This document shows positions 26,707-37,126 of a DNA stretch of 64,000 bases, one piece after another. The DNA comes from Bog-756 sp963741055. Lineage in GTDB: Bacteria; Actinomycetota; Acidimicrobiia; Acidimicrobiales; RAAP-2. The position numbers and the translations under genes are program-made. Location: positions 62,001 to 126,000 of the forward strand of contig CAVUGU010000023.1 in NCBI GenBank assembly GCA_963741055.1. Direction: 5' to 3'. The stretch's first letter is position 1. Every line of letters begins with the position of its first letter. A model generated the notes under the pieces. The model ran no database searches. It saw nothing but the letters and a program-made list of their open reading frames with translations, and was not told where the DNA came from.

Positions 26707-26723
26707 GGTGGTGAGGCCGTGAG
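26692..26723 (+). repeat. GTGGTGAG tandem repeat at the rimI/tsaD junction
   Basis: Three perfect 8-bp units (26692, 26700, 26708) and a degenerate fourth, GCCGTGAG (26716). Every unit contains GTGA, the start/stop overlap motif. The rimI stop is in unit 2 and the tsaD GTG in unit 4. A unit of 8 bp is not a multiple of 3, so changes in copy number alter the rimI end and the coupling distance. Confidence 0.9.
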
Positions 26724-27741
26724 CCCGGCGGCCATTCACCGCGTGCTCGGTATCGAGACCTCCTGCGACGAGACCGCCGCATCGGTCGTCGACGGCGGGA
26801 GCGAGGTGGTCTCCTCGGTGGTCTCGAGCCAGGTCGATCTGCACGCGCGCGATGGAGGCGTGGTGCCCGAGCTCGCGGGCCGTGCCCACCTCGAGCTGCT
26901 CACGCCGGTGGTGGCCGACGCGCTCGAGCAGGCCGGCTCGGACCCGATGGGCACCGGCATCGACGCCGTCGCGGTGACCTGCGGCCCGGGACTCATCGGT
27001 TCCCTCCTGGTCGGCGTCGCCGAGGCCAAGGCCCTCTCCCTCGCCTGGGACGTGCCCCTGATCGGGGTCAACCACCTCGAGGCCCACCTGTTCGCGTCCC
27101 TGCTCGAGCCGACCGACCTCGGCTGGCCCCTGCTGGTGCTGTTGGTCTCGGGCGGCCACTCGCTGGTGGTCGAAGTGGCCGAGCCCGGTCGCTACCGGAC
27201 GCTCGGGGGGACGATCGACGACGCGGCCGGCGAGGCGTTCGACAAGGTCGCCCGGTTCCTCGGGCTCGGCTATCCGGGAGGTCCGGCCATCGACCGGGTC
27301 GCGGAGGAAGGAGATCCGACCGCCTTCGCCTTCCCCCGGGCGCTGCCCGGCAGCGGCTACGACCTCTCCTTCAGCGGGCTGAAGACGTCCGTCGTCAACA
27401 CGGTCCGCAAGCACCCGGACGCCTCGACCGCGGACGTCGCCGCCTCGTTCCGTGCGGCGGTGGTCGACGTGCTGGTCGAGCGGGCCCGCAGCGCGGCAGC
27501 CGAGGTCGGAGCGGCCGCGGTCTGCCTTGCCGGCGGGGTCGCCGCCAACTCCCTGCTGCGACGGCGGATCGTCGAAGCCTGCGAGGAGGACGGGATCGGC
27601 GCCTTCCTGCCCGGGCGCGCCCTCTGCACCGACAACGCGGCGATGGTGGCCGCGGCCGGGTGGTGGCGGCTCGGACAGGGGCCCCCGAGCCCGCCCGATC
27701 TCGGCGCGGACCCGAACCTGCGGCTCGCCGACGCGGTCTGA
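26719..27741 (+). CDS. tsaD: tRNA N6-adenosine threonylcarbamoyltransferase
   Basis: Transfers the threonylcarbamoyl group to A37 of ANN-decoding tRNAs. 340 residues of ASKHA fold: VLGIETSCDETAASVVDG, CGPGLIGSLLVGVAEAKAL, the metal-binding HLEAH, LLVSGGHSLVV, DLSFSGLKT and CLAGGVAANS. GTG start 26719 in the last unit of the repeat. Clustered with tsaE, tsaB and rimI, so the t6A genes except tsaC are together here. Confidence 0.97.
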   Translation: MSPAAIHRVLGIETSCDETAASVVDGGSEVVSSVVSSQVDLHARDGGVVPELAGRAHLELLTPVVADALEQAGSDPMGTGIDAVAVTCGPGLIGSLLVGVAEAKALSLAWDVPLIGVNHLEAHLFASLLEPTDLGWPLLVLLVSGGHSLVVEVAEPGRYRTLGGTIDDAAGEAFDKVARFLGLGYPGGPAIDRVAEEGDPTAFAFPRALPGSGYDLSFSGLKTSVVNTVRKHPDASTADVAASFRAAVVDVLVERARSAAAEVGAAAVCLAGGVAANSLLRRRIVEACEEDGIGAFLPGRALCTDNAAMVAAAGWWRLGQGPPSPPDLGADPNLRLADAV

Positions 27742-27785
27742 CCGGGCACCCGGTCGAGGCCGGCCCTGGCACTCGGGCTCCCCGG

Positions 27786-27814
27786 TTGCCAAGCCGGGCC
27801 GCGGCAGGTATCGT
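27786..27814 (+). promoter_or_regulatory. groES-groEL promoter
   Basis: TTGCCA (27786-27791), a 17-base spacer and TATCGT (27809-27814): the best -35/-10 pair in the window. The last base of the -10 is the first base of the CIRCE element, so HrcA binding would cover the transcription start. Confidence 0.7.
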
Positions 27815-27840
27815 TGGCACTCTCAACCCTCGACTGCTAA
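27814..27840 (+). promoter_or_regulatory. CIRCE operator (HrcA-binding site)
   Basis: TTGGCACTC, nine bases, GACTGCTAA, against the consensus TTAGCACTC-N9-GAGTGCTAA (one mismatch in each arm). Placed between the promoter and groES, as expected for heat-shock repression by HrcA. Confidence 0.9.
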
Positions 27841-27881
27841 ACGCCGGTCAGTGCAAAACGTGCCAGAGGAGGCCCCAACAC

Positions 27882-28174
27882 ATGAGTCTGCACCCGCTTG
27901 ACGATCGCATCGTCGTCCGTCCGGGCGAGTCCGAGGAGACCACCGCCTCCGGGCTGGTCATCCCCGACACCGCCAAGGAGAAGCCCCAGCAGGGAGAGGT
28001 CCTGGCCGTCGGACCCGGCCGTCGCGCCGAGTCCACCGGCGAGCTCATTCCCTTGGACATCAAGAAGGGCGACACCGTCGTCTACTCGAAGTACGGCGGC
28101 ACCGAAATCGTCTCTGACGGCGAGGATCTGCTCATCCTCTCCAGCCGGGACGTCCTCGCGAAGGTAGGGAAGTA

Positions 28175-28175
<1 letters not shown>
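27882..28175 (+). CDS. groES: Co-chaperonin GroES
   Basis: 97-residue lid of the GroEL chamber. Starts MSLHPLDDRIVVRPGESEE with the mobile loop ETTASGLVIPDTAKEKPQQG and VGPGRRAESTGELIPLDIKK GDTVVYSKYGGTE. ATG 27882 with AGAGGAGG upstream. The stop TAA shares a base with the groEL ATG. Controlled by the CIRCE element. Confidence 0.98.
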
Positions 28176-29836
<1,661 letters not shown>

Positions 29837-29871
29837 CCGGTGCCGGCCCATCGGCCGGTGCTGGAGTCGTC

Positions 29872-29903
29872 ACGACGGCCGGGCCTCGCGGTCCGGCCGT
29901 CGT
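29872..29903 (+). terminator. Strong hairpin after groEL
   Basis: ACGACGGCCGG (29872-29882) pairs perfectly with CCGGCCGTCGT (29893-29903) around a 10-base loop, 36 bases after the groEL stop. There is no T-run, as is common for actinobacterial terminators. It could act on both convergent transcripts. Confidence 0.7.
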
Positions 29904-29905
29904 CG

Positions 29906-29969
29906 CGCCCGGCGCTCAGCGCGCCCGGCGCTCAGCGAGCCCGGCGCTCAGCGTGTCCGGTGCTCAGCG
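29906..29969. repeat. Four tandem 16-bp units between convergent genes
   Basis: Units start at 29906, 29922, 29938 and 29954. The first two are identical (CGCCCGGCGCTCAGCG); the third differs in its first base and the fourth at a few positions. Each contains GCGCT-C-AGCG(C), a small inverted repeat. On the minus strand each unit reads TGA, and the unit-4 TGA is the stop codon of the minus-strand gene. Confidence 0.9.
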
Positions 29970-30173
29970 AGCGGGCGGTTCCGGTACGTAGTGGCGCTCC
30001 GCCGAGGGGTCGACCCAGACCCGCATCGTGCGGTTGGTGCCCGGGTCCTGGAAGACCTCGTCGGTCGGCGTCCAGCCCGGCCGCGGTCGGTCGGACTCGG
30101 CGTGGCGGCGCACGAAGAAGCTGATCACCACCGCGACCAGGACGGCGGCGCCGATCAGCACCAGCACGATCAC
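29964..30173 (-). CDS. Small single-pass membrane protein, unknown function
   Basis: 69 residues: one N-terminal hydrophobic helix (VLVLIGAAVLVAVVISFFV) followed by a polar tail (RPRPGWTPTDEVFQDPGTNR, then VWVDPSAERHYVPEPP). The family is not recognised. The GTG start overlaps the stop of the upstream YbjQ-like gene (GTGA), so the two are probably co-translated. The stop lies in the 16-bp repeat. Confidence 0.7.
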   Translation of the reverse strand: MIVLVLIGAAVLVAVVISFFVRRHAESDRPRPGWTPTDEVFQDPGTNRTMRVWVDPSAERHYVPEPPAR

Positions 30174-30532
30174 TGCTTCGCGACGACCACGACCGCGGTG
30201 CCGTAGGCGACGATCTCGGTGAGCGACTGGCCCATCTCGGACGAGTCGAAGCGGAACGTCACGACGGCGTTCGCACCGATCAACTGCGCGTTCTCGATCA
30301 TGCGGTCGAGTGCGTGGCGCCGGCTGTCCTCGAGAAGCTTGGTGTACTGCTTCACCTCGCCCCCGGCGAGCGCACGGAACCCGGCGGTGATGCCCTTGGC
30401 CGCGCCCATCGATCGGACCACCAAGCCGAAGACCATGCCGAGGCTCCGTTCGATCCGCCAGTCCGGGAACTCGAGCGCGGTGGTGATCGGGAACTGAGGG
30501 TAGGCCGACCCTGTTCCGCCTGCATCGGTCAT
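30170..30532 (-). CDS. YbjQ/UPF0145 family protein
   Basis: 120 residues. The family pattern is visible: ITTALEFPDWRIERSLGMVF GLVVRS, then SRRHALDRMIENAQLIGANA VVTFRFDSS and AYGTAVVVV. The family forms homopentameric small proteins of unclear function, sometimes called heavy-metal-binding. Start ATG 30532 with AAGGAG upstream; the frame is open further upstream but not family-like. Confidence 0.88.
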   Translation of the reverse strand: MTDAGGTGSAYPQFPITTALEFPDWRIERSLGMVFGLVVRSMGAAKGITAGFRALAGGEVKQYTKLLEDSRRHALDRMIENAQLIGANAVVTFRFDSSEMGQSLTEIVAYGTAVVVVAKQ

Positions 30533-30645
30533 GTGCCGCTCCTTCGTGCCGCCGGCCCGGTACCGTCGCCGAGCCCGCTTCCGCAGCGTAGCGACGGCGC
30601 ATCTCCGAGCCGGGTGATCGGAACGTCCTTGTCTCGGTGCCCCCG

Positions 30646-30651
30646 TATCCT
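30646..30651 (+). promoter_or_regulatory. -10 box for the Nudix gene (leaderless)
   Basis: TATCCT nine bases before ATG 30661. Confidence 0.5.
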
Positions 30652-30660
30652 CGGTGCACG

Positions 30661-31465
30661 ATGTCCACCTCTCCCGGTCGAAGTGTGCCGCGCCAGGTGA
30701 TCCGGCGACCGCCGGAGAACCGGCCGGGCGGCCCCGCGCCCTGGGCACACCTCCCGGCGGAGACTCGCCGCGGGATCACGGTCGCACGAGTGGTCGCCGC
30801 GCTCTCCGAGGGCGGGTTGGCCCGGGTCTCCTCCGAGTGGAGTGGCATGAAGGAGCCCTGGCGCGCTCTTCTCGACGAGGCGGAGGAGGTCCGCCGGGCC
30901 GCGGTGCTCGTCGCACTCTTCGAAGAGCGAGACGTAGCGAGGGTCGTCCTCACCGTGCGCTCGGAGCGCCTCAGCACCCACCGGGGTGAGGCCGCCTTCC
31001 CGGGAGGTCGCCTCGAGGCGGACGAGGACGTGGTCCACGGCGCACTGCGCGAGGCGCACGAGGAAGTCGCGCTCGACCCTGCAACAGTGACGGTGATCGC
31101 CGCCCTGACTCCGATGCCGACGGTCGCGTCCAACACGGTGATGACACCGGTGGTCGCCACCCTGCTCGGCGCGCCCGCGGCTCGTCGCCAGCCCGGCCGA
31201 GGTGGTGCGGATCTTCGACGTCTCCCTCGACGAGCTCGTCGCGGACGGCGTCTTCCACGAAGAGCTCTGGTCGGTGCCCGGTCGTCCTGGCACCACCGGG
31301 ATTCCCGGCGAGGAGTTCCCGGTCTGGTTCTTCGAGGTGGCCGGGGAGATCGTCTGGGGCGCGACCGCGCGGACCCTCGTCGAGCTGCTGTGCCTGGTGC
31401 TCGACGTCGAGGTGCCGGACTCCCTGCTGCGCCACCGACGAGGGGAGTCCCCGACCGTCGCGTGA
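30661..31465 (+). CDS. Nudix hydrolase, CoA-pyrophosphatase (NudL-like) type (apparent frameshift)
   Basis: Predicted to hydrolyse CoA or a related nucleoside diphosphate. The UPF0035-like motif (LTVRSERLSTHRGEAAFPGG) runs into the Nudix box (GGRLEADEDVVHGALREAHE EVAL), where the usual final Gly is Ala. After a missing base near 31178 the C-terminal part (RLVASPAEVVRIFDVSLDEL ... FPVWFFEVAGEIVWGATART) is in another frame. About 268 residues when joined. Confidence 0.88.
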
Positions 31466-31512
31466 GGTCTCCCCGGTGCCTCGATGGCGGCGGTCGGCGA
31501 GTGGTCAGGGGG

Positions 31513-31518
31513 TATCGT
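31513..31518 (+). promoter_or_regulatory. Putative -10 box for guaB3
   Basis: TATCGT about 100 bases before the guaB3 GTG. An ATG at 31524 lies five bases after it and opens a 33-codon frame (31524-31625) whose stop overlaps the guaB3 start region. Confidence 0.4.
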
Positions 31519-31617
31519 GGGTCATGATCGGGAGAGACGGCGTGCGCCTCGGTGGGAGGGCCTGCCACCCGTCCCCGGTCGTCCCGTCGAATCGAGCGCG
31601 TTGCGGAGGACGTCCAG

Positions 31618-32781
31618 GTGGCTGAGATCGAGATCGGCATCTTCAAATCCGGGCGGAGGGCCTACGGCTTCGACGACATCGCGATCGTCCCCAGCCGGCG
31701 GACCCGGGATCCAGAGGACGTCGACATCAGCTGGGAGATCGACGCCTACCGGTTCGAGCTGCCGCTGATGGCCGCCGCGATGGACGGTGTGGTGAGCCCC
31801 TCCACCGCCATCGAGATCGGCCGCCTCGGGGGCATCGGCGTCCTCAACCTGGAGGGTCTCTGGACCCGCTACGAGGACCCGACCTCGCTCTTCGACGAGA
31901 TCCGCGAGCTCCCTGCGGAGAAGGCGACCGCCCGGATGCAGGAGATGTACGCCGAGCCGGTCCAGAGCGAGCTGGTGACCGAGCGGATCCGCGAGATGAA
32001 GGCCGCCGGCATCACCACGGCCGCTTCGGTCACCCCGCAGCGGACCCAGGCGCTCTCCGCCGCGATCCTCGCCGCCGAGCTCGATCTCCTGGTGATCCAG
32101 GGCACCGTGGTCTCCGCCGAACACGTGTCGAAGACCACCGAGCCGCTCAACCTGAAGCACTTCATCCGCGAGTTCGAGATCCCGGTCATCGTCGGTGGCT
32201 GTGCCTCCTACCAGGCAGGCCTCCACCTGATGCGCACCGGAGCGGTCGGGGTGCTGGTCGGGGTCGGGCCGGGCAACGCCTGCACCACCCGGGGCGTGCT
32301 CGGGATCGGCGTCCCCCAGGCGACTGCCATCGCCGACGTCGCGGGTGCCCGGATGCGACACCTCGACGAGACCGGGGTGTACTGCCAGGTGATCGCCGAC
32401 GGCGGGATGTCCAAAGGCGGCGACGTCGCAAAGGCGGTCGCGTGCGGCGCCGACGCGGTGATGCTCGGCTCGCCGCTCTCCTCGGCGGTCGAGGCCCCCG
32501 CCCGCGGCTTCCACTGGGGAATGGCCACCTTCCACCCGACCCTGCCCCGAGGAGCTCGGGTCCAGACGACGACCCGCGGCACCCTCCAAGAGATCCTGCT
32601 CGGGCCCGCACACGAAAACGACGGGCGGATGAACCTGTTCGGCGCGTTGCGGACCGCGATGGCCACCTGCGGGTACCAGACGGTCAAGGAGTTCCAGAAG
32701 GCCGAAGTGATGGTGGCGCCGGCGCTCCAGACCGAGGGCAAGGCCCTTCAGCGCTCGCAGGGTGTCGGCATGGGCCATTGA
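31618..32781 (+). CDS. guaB3: GuaB3 family IMP-dehydrogenase-related protein
   Basis: 387 residues of the IMPDH/GMPR barrel. Starts (GTG 31618, GGAGGA upstream) with AEIEIGIFKSGRRAYGFDDI, the GuaB3 hallmark. The catalytic loop has GPGNACTTRGVLGIGVPQ with the nucleophilic Cys, preceded by IVGGCASYQAGLHLM; no CBS domains. The longer frame upstream of 31618 is not family-like. Neighbouring guaA makes a role in guanine-nucleotide synthesis likely; whether it acts as IMPDH or GMP reductase is not decided here. No guaB2 lies beside it. Confidence 0.94.
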   Translation: MAEIEIGIFKSGRRAYGFDDIAIVPSRRTRDPEDVDISWEIDAYRFELPLMAAAMDGVVSPSTAIEIGRLGGIGVLNLEGLWTRYEDPTSLFDEIRELPAEKATARMQEMYAEPVQSELVTERIREMKAAGITTAASVTPQRTQALSAAILAAELDLLVIQGTVVSAEHVSKTTEPLNLKHFIREFEIPVIVGGCASYQAGLHLMRTGAVGVLVGVGPGNACTTRGVLGIGVPQATAIADVAGARMRHLDETGVYCQVIADGGMSKGGDVAKAVACGADAVMLGSPLSSAVEAPARGFHWGMATFHPTLPRGARVQTTTRGTLQEILLGPAHENDGRMNLFGALRTAMATCGYQTVKEFQKAEVMVAPALQTEGKALQRSQGVGMGH

Positions 32782-34376
32782 CCTCCGGGACCGCCGGCAC
32801 CGGCGACCTCGGTGAAGGTCCGGTCCTCGTCGTCGACTTCGGCGCCCAGTACGCGCAACTGATCGCGCGGCGGGTCCGCGAGGCGCACGTCTACTCGGAG
32901 ATCGTCCCGCACACCGTCACCGCCGCGGAGCTGGTCGCGCGTCGTCCCTCGGGGATCATCCTCTCGGGCGGACCGAAGTCGGTCAACGAGACACCCGCGC
33001 CGACCATCGACCGGGCGGTCTACGAGACGGGCATTCCGATCCTCGGCATCTGTTACGGCGCGCAGCTGCTCGCCGCCGATCTCGGCGGGGAGGTGGCGAA
33101 GACCGGCCGCGGCGAGTACGGGCGCACGCCGCTCCAAGTCCTCGGTGGCTCGCCGCTGTTCGTCGACTGGCCCGAGGATGCACAGGTCTGGATGAGCCAC
33201 GCCGACGCGATCACCCGGGTCCCCGAGGGCTTCGTGGCGACCGCGCGGTGTCCGGACGCACCGGTGGCGGCGTTCCACGACTCCGCGCGCGCTCTCTACG
33301 GGATCCAATTCCATCCCGAGGTGGTGCACACCGAGCGCGGCCGTGATCTCCTCGAGCGTTTCCTCTACGACATCTGCCACTGTCTTCCTCTCTGGACGCA
33401 CACCTCGATCATCGAGTCGCAGGTCGAGGCGGTGCGCGCCCAGGTGGGTTCCTCTCCGGTCCTCTGCGCGCTCTCCGGCGGGGTGGATTCGGCGGTCGCC
33501 GCCGCGCTCGTCCACAAGGCGGTCGGCGACCAGCTCACCTGTGTCTACGTCGACACCGGGCTGATGCGCGCGGCGGAGAGCGAACAGGTCGAGGAAACCT
33601 TCCGCCGCCAGTTCCACGTCGACCTGGTCCATGTGAAGGCGGCCGACCGGTTCTTCGAAGGGCTCGCGGGCGTCACCGAGCCCGAGCGCAAGCGCAAGAT
33701 CGTCGGCGAGCTGTTCATCCGGATCTTCGAGGAGGTGGCCCGCGACCTGGTCGCCGACAAGGGCGACGGCACCTCTGGCGCGAACGGGCCCTCGGGCTTT
33801 CTCGTGCAGGGGACCCTCTACCCGGATGTGATCGAGTCGGGTTCGGACGCCGCCGCCACCATCAAGTCCCACCACAACGTGGGCGGCCTCCCGAGCGATC
33901 TCGCCTTCGACCTGGTCGAGCCCTTGCGCCTCCTCTTCAAGGACGAGGTGCGCGCGGTCGGCGAGGAGCTCGGCCTCCCACCTGACATCGTCTGGCGCCA
34001 GCCCTTCCCCGGCCCCGGTCTCGCGGTTCGCATCGTCGGCGAAGTCACACCCGAGCGCGCCGACATCCTTCGTGCCGCGGACGCGATCGTGGTCGAGGAG
34101 ATCCGCCGGGCGGGTCTCTACCGCGAGCTGTGGCAGAGCTTCGCGGTCCTGCCAGCGGTCCGCACGGTGGGGGTCATGGGCGACGGCCGCACCTACGCCT
34201 ACCCGATCGTCGTCCGCGCGGTCACCAGTGACGACGCGATGACCGCGGACTGGGCGAGGATCCCCTACGAGGTCTTGGAGCGTCTCTCCAGCCGCATCAT
34301 CAACGAGGTGGAGGGCGTGAACCGGGTGGCACTCGACATCACCTCGAAGCCGCCCGGCACCATCGAGTGGGAATGA
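32778..34376 (+). CDS. guaA: GMP synthase (glutamine-hydrolysing)
   Basis: XMP to GMP. 532 residues: class I amidotransferase domain (GICYGAQLLA with the catalytic Cys, GIQFHPEVVHT), ATP-pyrophosphatase P-loop ALSGGVDSAVAAALVHK, and the dimerisation domain ending ITSKPPGTIEWE. The likely start is TTG 32778, overlapping the guaB3 stop as TTGA; no ATG or GTG lies before the first conserved strand VLVVDFGAQYAQLIARRVRE. Confidence 0.97.
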   Translation: MTSGTAGTGDLGEGPVLVVDFGAQYAQLIARRVREAHVYSEIVPHTVTAAELVARRPSGIILSGGPKSVNETPAPTIDRAVYETGIPILGICYGAQLLAADLGGEVAKTGRGEYGRTPLQVLGGSPLFVDWPEDAQVWMSHADAITRVPEGFVATARCPDAPVAAFHDSARALYGIQFHPEVVHTERGRDLLERFLYDICHCLPLWTHTSIIESQVEAVRAQVGSSPVLCALSGGVDSAVAAALVHKAVGDQLTCVYVDTGLMRAAESEQVEETFRRQFHVDLVHVKAADRFFEGLAGVTEPERKRKIVGELFIRIFEEVARDLVADKGDGTSGANGPSGFLVQGTLYPDVIESGSDAAATIKSHHNVGGLPSDLAFDLVEPLRLLFKDEVRAVGEELGLPPDIVWRQPFPGPGLAVRIVGEVTPERADILRAADAIVVEEIRRAGLYRELWQSFAVLPAVRTVGVMGDGRTYAYPIVVRAVTSDDAMTADWARIPYEVLERLSSRIINEVEGVNRVALDITSKPPGTIEWE

Positions 34377-36817
34377 GCGGGGGCGAGACCTCCGCACCGC
34401 CGGAGAAGAGGGACAGAGCGGCGGGGTTCTACGGGTCGAGTGCGGTCGATGCCGACAAGCTGCTCGAAGGACTGACCGAACCTCAGCGCGAGGCGGTCGT
34501 CCACCGAGGCGGCCCACTGCTGGTGATCGCCGGTGCGGGCTCGGGCAAGACCCGAGTGCTCACCCGTCGCATCGCCCACCTCATCGCCACCCGCGACGCG
34601 GCGCCCTGGCAGATCCTCGCGATCACCTTCACCAACAAGGCTGCCGACGAGATGCGCCGGCGGGTCGCCGAACTGGTCGGCAGCCGCGCGGCCGAGCGGA
34701 TGTGGGTGTCGACCTTCCACTCGGCGTGCGTGCGGATCCTGCGCGCGCAAGCCGACCGCTTGGGTTACAAGAGCTCGTTCACCATCTACGACGAGGCGGA
34801 CTCGCGACGCCTGATCGAGATGGTCACCCGTGAGCTCGGGATGGACACGAAGAAGTTCTCGCCGCGGGCGGTGCTCGGCCAGATCAGCCAGGCCAAGTCG
34901 TCGGAGCTCGGCCCCACCGAGTTCCGGGCGGAGGGGGTCTCGATCTTCGATCGGAAGGTCGCCGACGTCTACGACCTCTACCAGCAGCGCATGCGCGCGG
35001 CCAACGCGATGGACTTCGACGACCTCCTCCTCAACACGGTGAGGCTCTTCGACACCAACCCCGACGTCCTCGCCCACTACCGGGCCCGCTTCACCCAGAT
35101 CCTGATCGACGAGTACCAGGACACCAACGCGGTCCAGAACACCCTCGCCGTCCAGCTCGCGCAGGAGCACCGCAACATCGCGGTGGTCGGCGACAGCGAC
35201 CAGTCCGTCTACCGCTTCCGCGGCGCGGACATCTCGAACATCCTCGAGTTCGAGAAGGCCTTCCCCGACGCGACGGTCATCACCCTCGATCAGAACTTCC
35301 GCTCGACCCAGACCATCCTCGACGCGGCGAACGCGGTGATCGCCAACAACGTCTCGCGCAAGCCGAAGAACCTGTGGACCGAGGGTGGGGAGGGCCCCCG
35401 CATCGTCCGCTATCGGGCCGAAGACGAGCACGACGAGGCGGAGTGGGTCGCCCACGAGGTCCTCCGTTTGCGGAGCGATCAGGGTCTCCGCTTCGGTGAC
35501 GTCGCGGTCTTCTACCGCACCAACAACCAGAGCCGCGCGCTCGAAGAGGCGATGGTGCGCGCGGAGATCCCCTACAAAGTGGTGGGGGGCACCCGGTTCT
35601 ACGACCGCCGCGAGGTGAGAGACGTCCTCGCCTACCTGCGGGTCCTGGTCAACCCCGACGACGAGGTCAGTTGGCGGCGGATGGTCAACGTCCCGCGCCG
35701 CGGGGTCGGGGACTCCTCGGTCGCCAAGCTGGTCGGATGGGCGAGCCGGGAAGGCGTCTCCTTCGGGGAGGCGGTCGCCCATGCCGAGGAGGCCGGCGTC
35801 GGTGGGAAGGCGGGTCGGGCTCTCGTCGAGCTCTCCGCCTTCCTCGACGTGCTGCGCTCGCGGATGGCGGTGCCCCCGCCGGTCGAAGACGACGGCCTCG
35901 GAGGAGCGGAGTCGGCCGGCGGTGCTCCGGCGGCTGAGCCGGTGCGAGAGCCGGTGGCCGAGCAGCTCGACATGGTCGCCCAGCAGCTCGACCTGGTGGC
36001 CGCGACCGGCCCGGAGGAACCGGCGCGCCGTCTCGGTCCGGGCGAGGTGGTGACCGCGATCCTCGAAGGAACGGGTTACCGAAACGAGTTGCTCGGCGAG
36101 GGGACGATCGACGCGCTCGGCCGGGTCGAGAACGTCGACGAGCTCGCCGGGGTGGCCTCCGAGTACGACACGCTGGCCGAGTTCCTCGAAGCCGCCGCGC
36201 TGGTGGCGGACTCCGACGAGATCGAGGGAGACGGGACGAAGGTTTCGCTGATGACTCTCCACATCGCGAAGGGACTCGAGTTCCCGGCCGTCTTCCTGGT
36301 CGGGCTCGAGGACGGCGTCTTCCCCCACCTGCGCTCGCTCGGCGATCCGGCCGAGCTCGAGGAGGAACGGCGTCTCGCCTACGTCGGAATCACCCGGGCC
36401 GAGCACCATCTGTACCTCTCGCACGCATGGACGAGGATGGTCCATGGAAGCGGTTCGTCGAACATCCCGAGCCGCTTCCTCAACGAGATCCCCGACGAGC
36501 TGGTGCGCGACGCGGAGGGAACCATCTACGCGGGCACCGGCACCAGCTGGCGCGCGTGGCGAGAGGACGACGGGGGTACGCCCGGTCGTACGGTCTTCGG
36601 ACGTGGTGGCGCGGGCCCGCATCGGAAGGAGCCGTCGTCGACCGGAGCGGAGCGCCTCGGTCTCGCGGTCGGCGACCGGGTGGTGCACGGAAAGTGGGGT
36701 GAGGGGACCGTGGTCGAGACCGCCGGCGAGGGGGAAGACGCCGAGGCCGCCGTCGACTTCGCCTCGGTCGGACGCAAACAGCTCCTGTTGCGGATGGCAC
36801 CCGTCAAGCGGGCCTGA
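34373..36817 (+). CDS. pcrA: ATP-dependent DNA helicase PcrA/UvrD
   Basis: Superfamily 1A 3'-5' helicase of about 814 residues. Motifs in order: LTEPQREAV (Q motif), AGAGSGKT (I), ITFTNKAA (Ia), IDEYQDTN (II), VGDSDQSVYRFRGAD (III), LDQNFRST, TLHIAKGLEF (V, with Ile in place of the usual Ser) and VGITRAEHHLYL (VI). The C-terminal RNA-polymerase-interacting Tudor-like segment is present (VGDRVVHGKWGEGTVVETAG). ATG 34373 overlaps the guaA stop (ATGA). An Ala/Glu-rich insertion occupies domain 2B near residue 510. Confidence 0.96.
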   Translation: MSGGETSAPPEKRDRAAGFYGSSAVDADKLLEGLTEPQREAVVHRGGPLLVIAGAGSGKTRVLTRRIAHLIATRDAAPWQILAITFTNKAADEMRRRVAELVGSRAAERMWVSTFHSACVRILRAQADRLGYKSSFTIYDEADSRRLIEMVTRELGMDTKKFSPRAVLGQISQAKSSELGPTEFRAEGVSIFDRKVADVYDLYQQRMRAANAMDFDDLLLNTVRLFDTNPDVLAHYRARFTQILIDEYQDTNAVQNTLAVQLAQEHRNIAVVGDSDQSVYRFRGADISNILEFEKAFPDATVITLDQNFRSTQTILDAANAVIANNVSRKPKNLWTEGGEGPRIVRYRAEDEHDEAEWVAHEVLRLRSDQGLRFGDVAVFYRTNNQSRALEEAMVRAEIPYKVVGGTRFYDRREVRDVLAYLRVLVNPDDEVSWRRMVNVPRRGVGDSSVAKLVGWASREGVSFGEAVAHAEEAGVGGKAGRALVELSAFLDVLRSRMAVPPPVEDDGLGGAESAGGAPAAEPVREPVAEQLDMVAQQLDLVAATGPEEPARRLGPGEVVTAILEGTGYRNELLGEGTIDALGRVENVDELAGVASEYDTLAEFLEAAALVADSDEIEGDGTKVSLMTLHIAKGLEFPAVFLVGLEDGVFPHLRSLGDPAELEEERRLAYVGITRAEHHLYLSHAWTRMVHGSGSSNIPSRFLNEIPDELVRDAEGTIYAGTGTSWRAWREDDGGTPGRTVFGRGGAGPHRKEPSSTGAERLGLAVGDRVVHGKWGEGTVVETAGEGEDAEAAVDFASVGRKQLLLRMAPVKRA

Positions 36818-36845
36818 GAGGTCGCCGCCGGCGCAGGCGGGCCGG

Positions 36846-36860
36846 GCGGGTCCGACCCGC
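36846..36860 (+). terminator. Short hairpin after pcrA
   Basis: GCGGGT (36846-36851) and ACCCGC (36855-36860) with a 3-base loop, 29 bases after the pcrA stop. No T-run. The rest of the spacer up to 37126 holds no recognised gene; GAGAAT near 36965 is a possible -10. Confidence 0.4.
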
Positions 36861-37126
36861 ACCGGAGATCACAGACCCACGTCCGATCACGTTTCGGAAG
36901 ACTGCAGGTGAGGCCCTCGAATGCGGTGGGAGTGGCACGCGCCGCAAATCGGGCACTTCACATGGGAGAATGAATTGCCACCGAGCGCGGCCGCGGTCCA
37001 GCCCGTTCATCGGATCGTCAGTTCCGTCTGCCTCAATGGGAGGTCGTGGCCGGACGAAGCGCCCTCGCTCTGGCACGCCTCGGACCGACCGCGGACGAGA
37101 CCTACGAACGAAGCACGGAGAACGCC

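Noticed and set aside
34373..36817. A RecB- or Cas-type nuclease helicase
   Set aside because: Motif order, length and the C-terminal Tudor-like segment match PcrA/UvrD; no nuclease domain is present.
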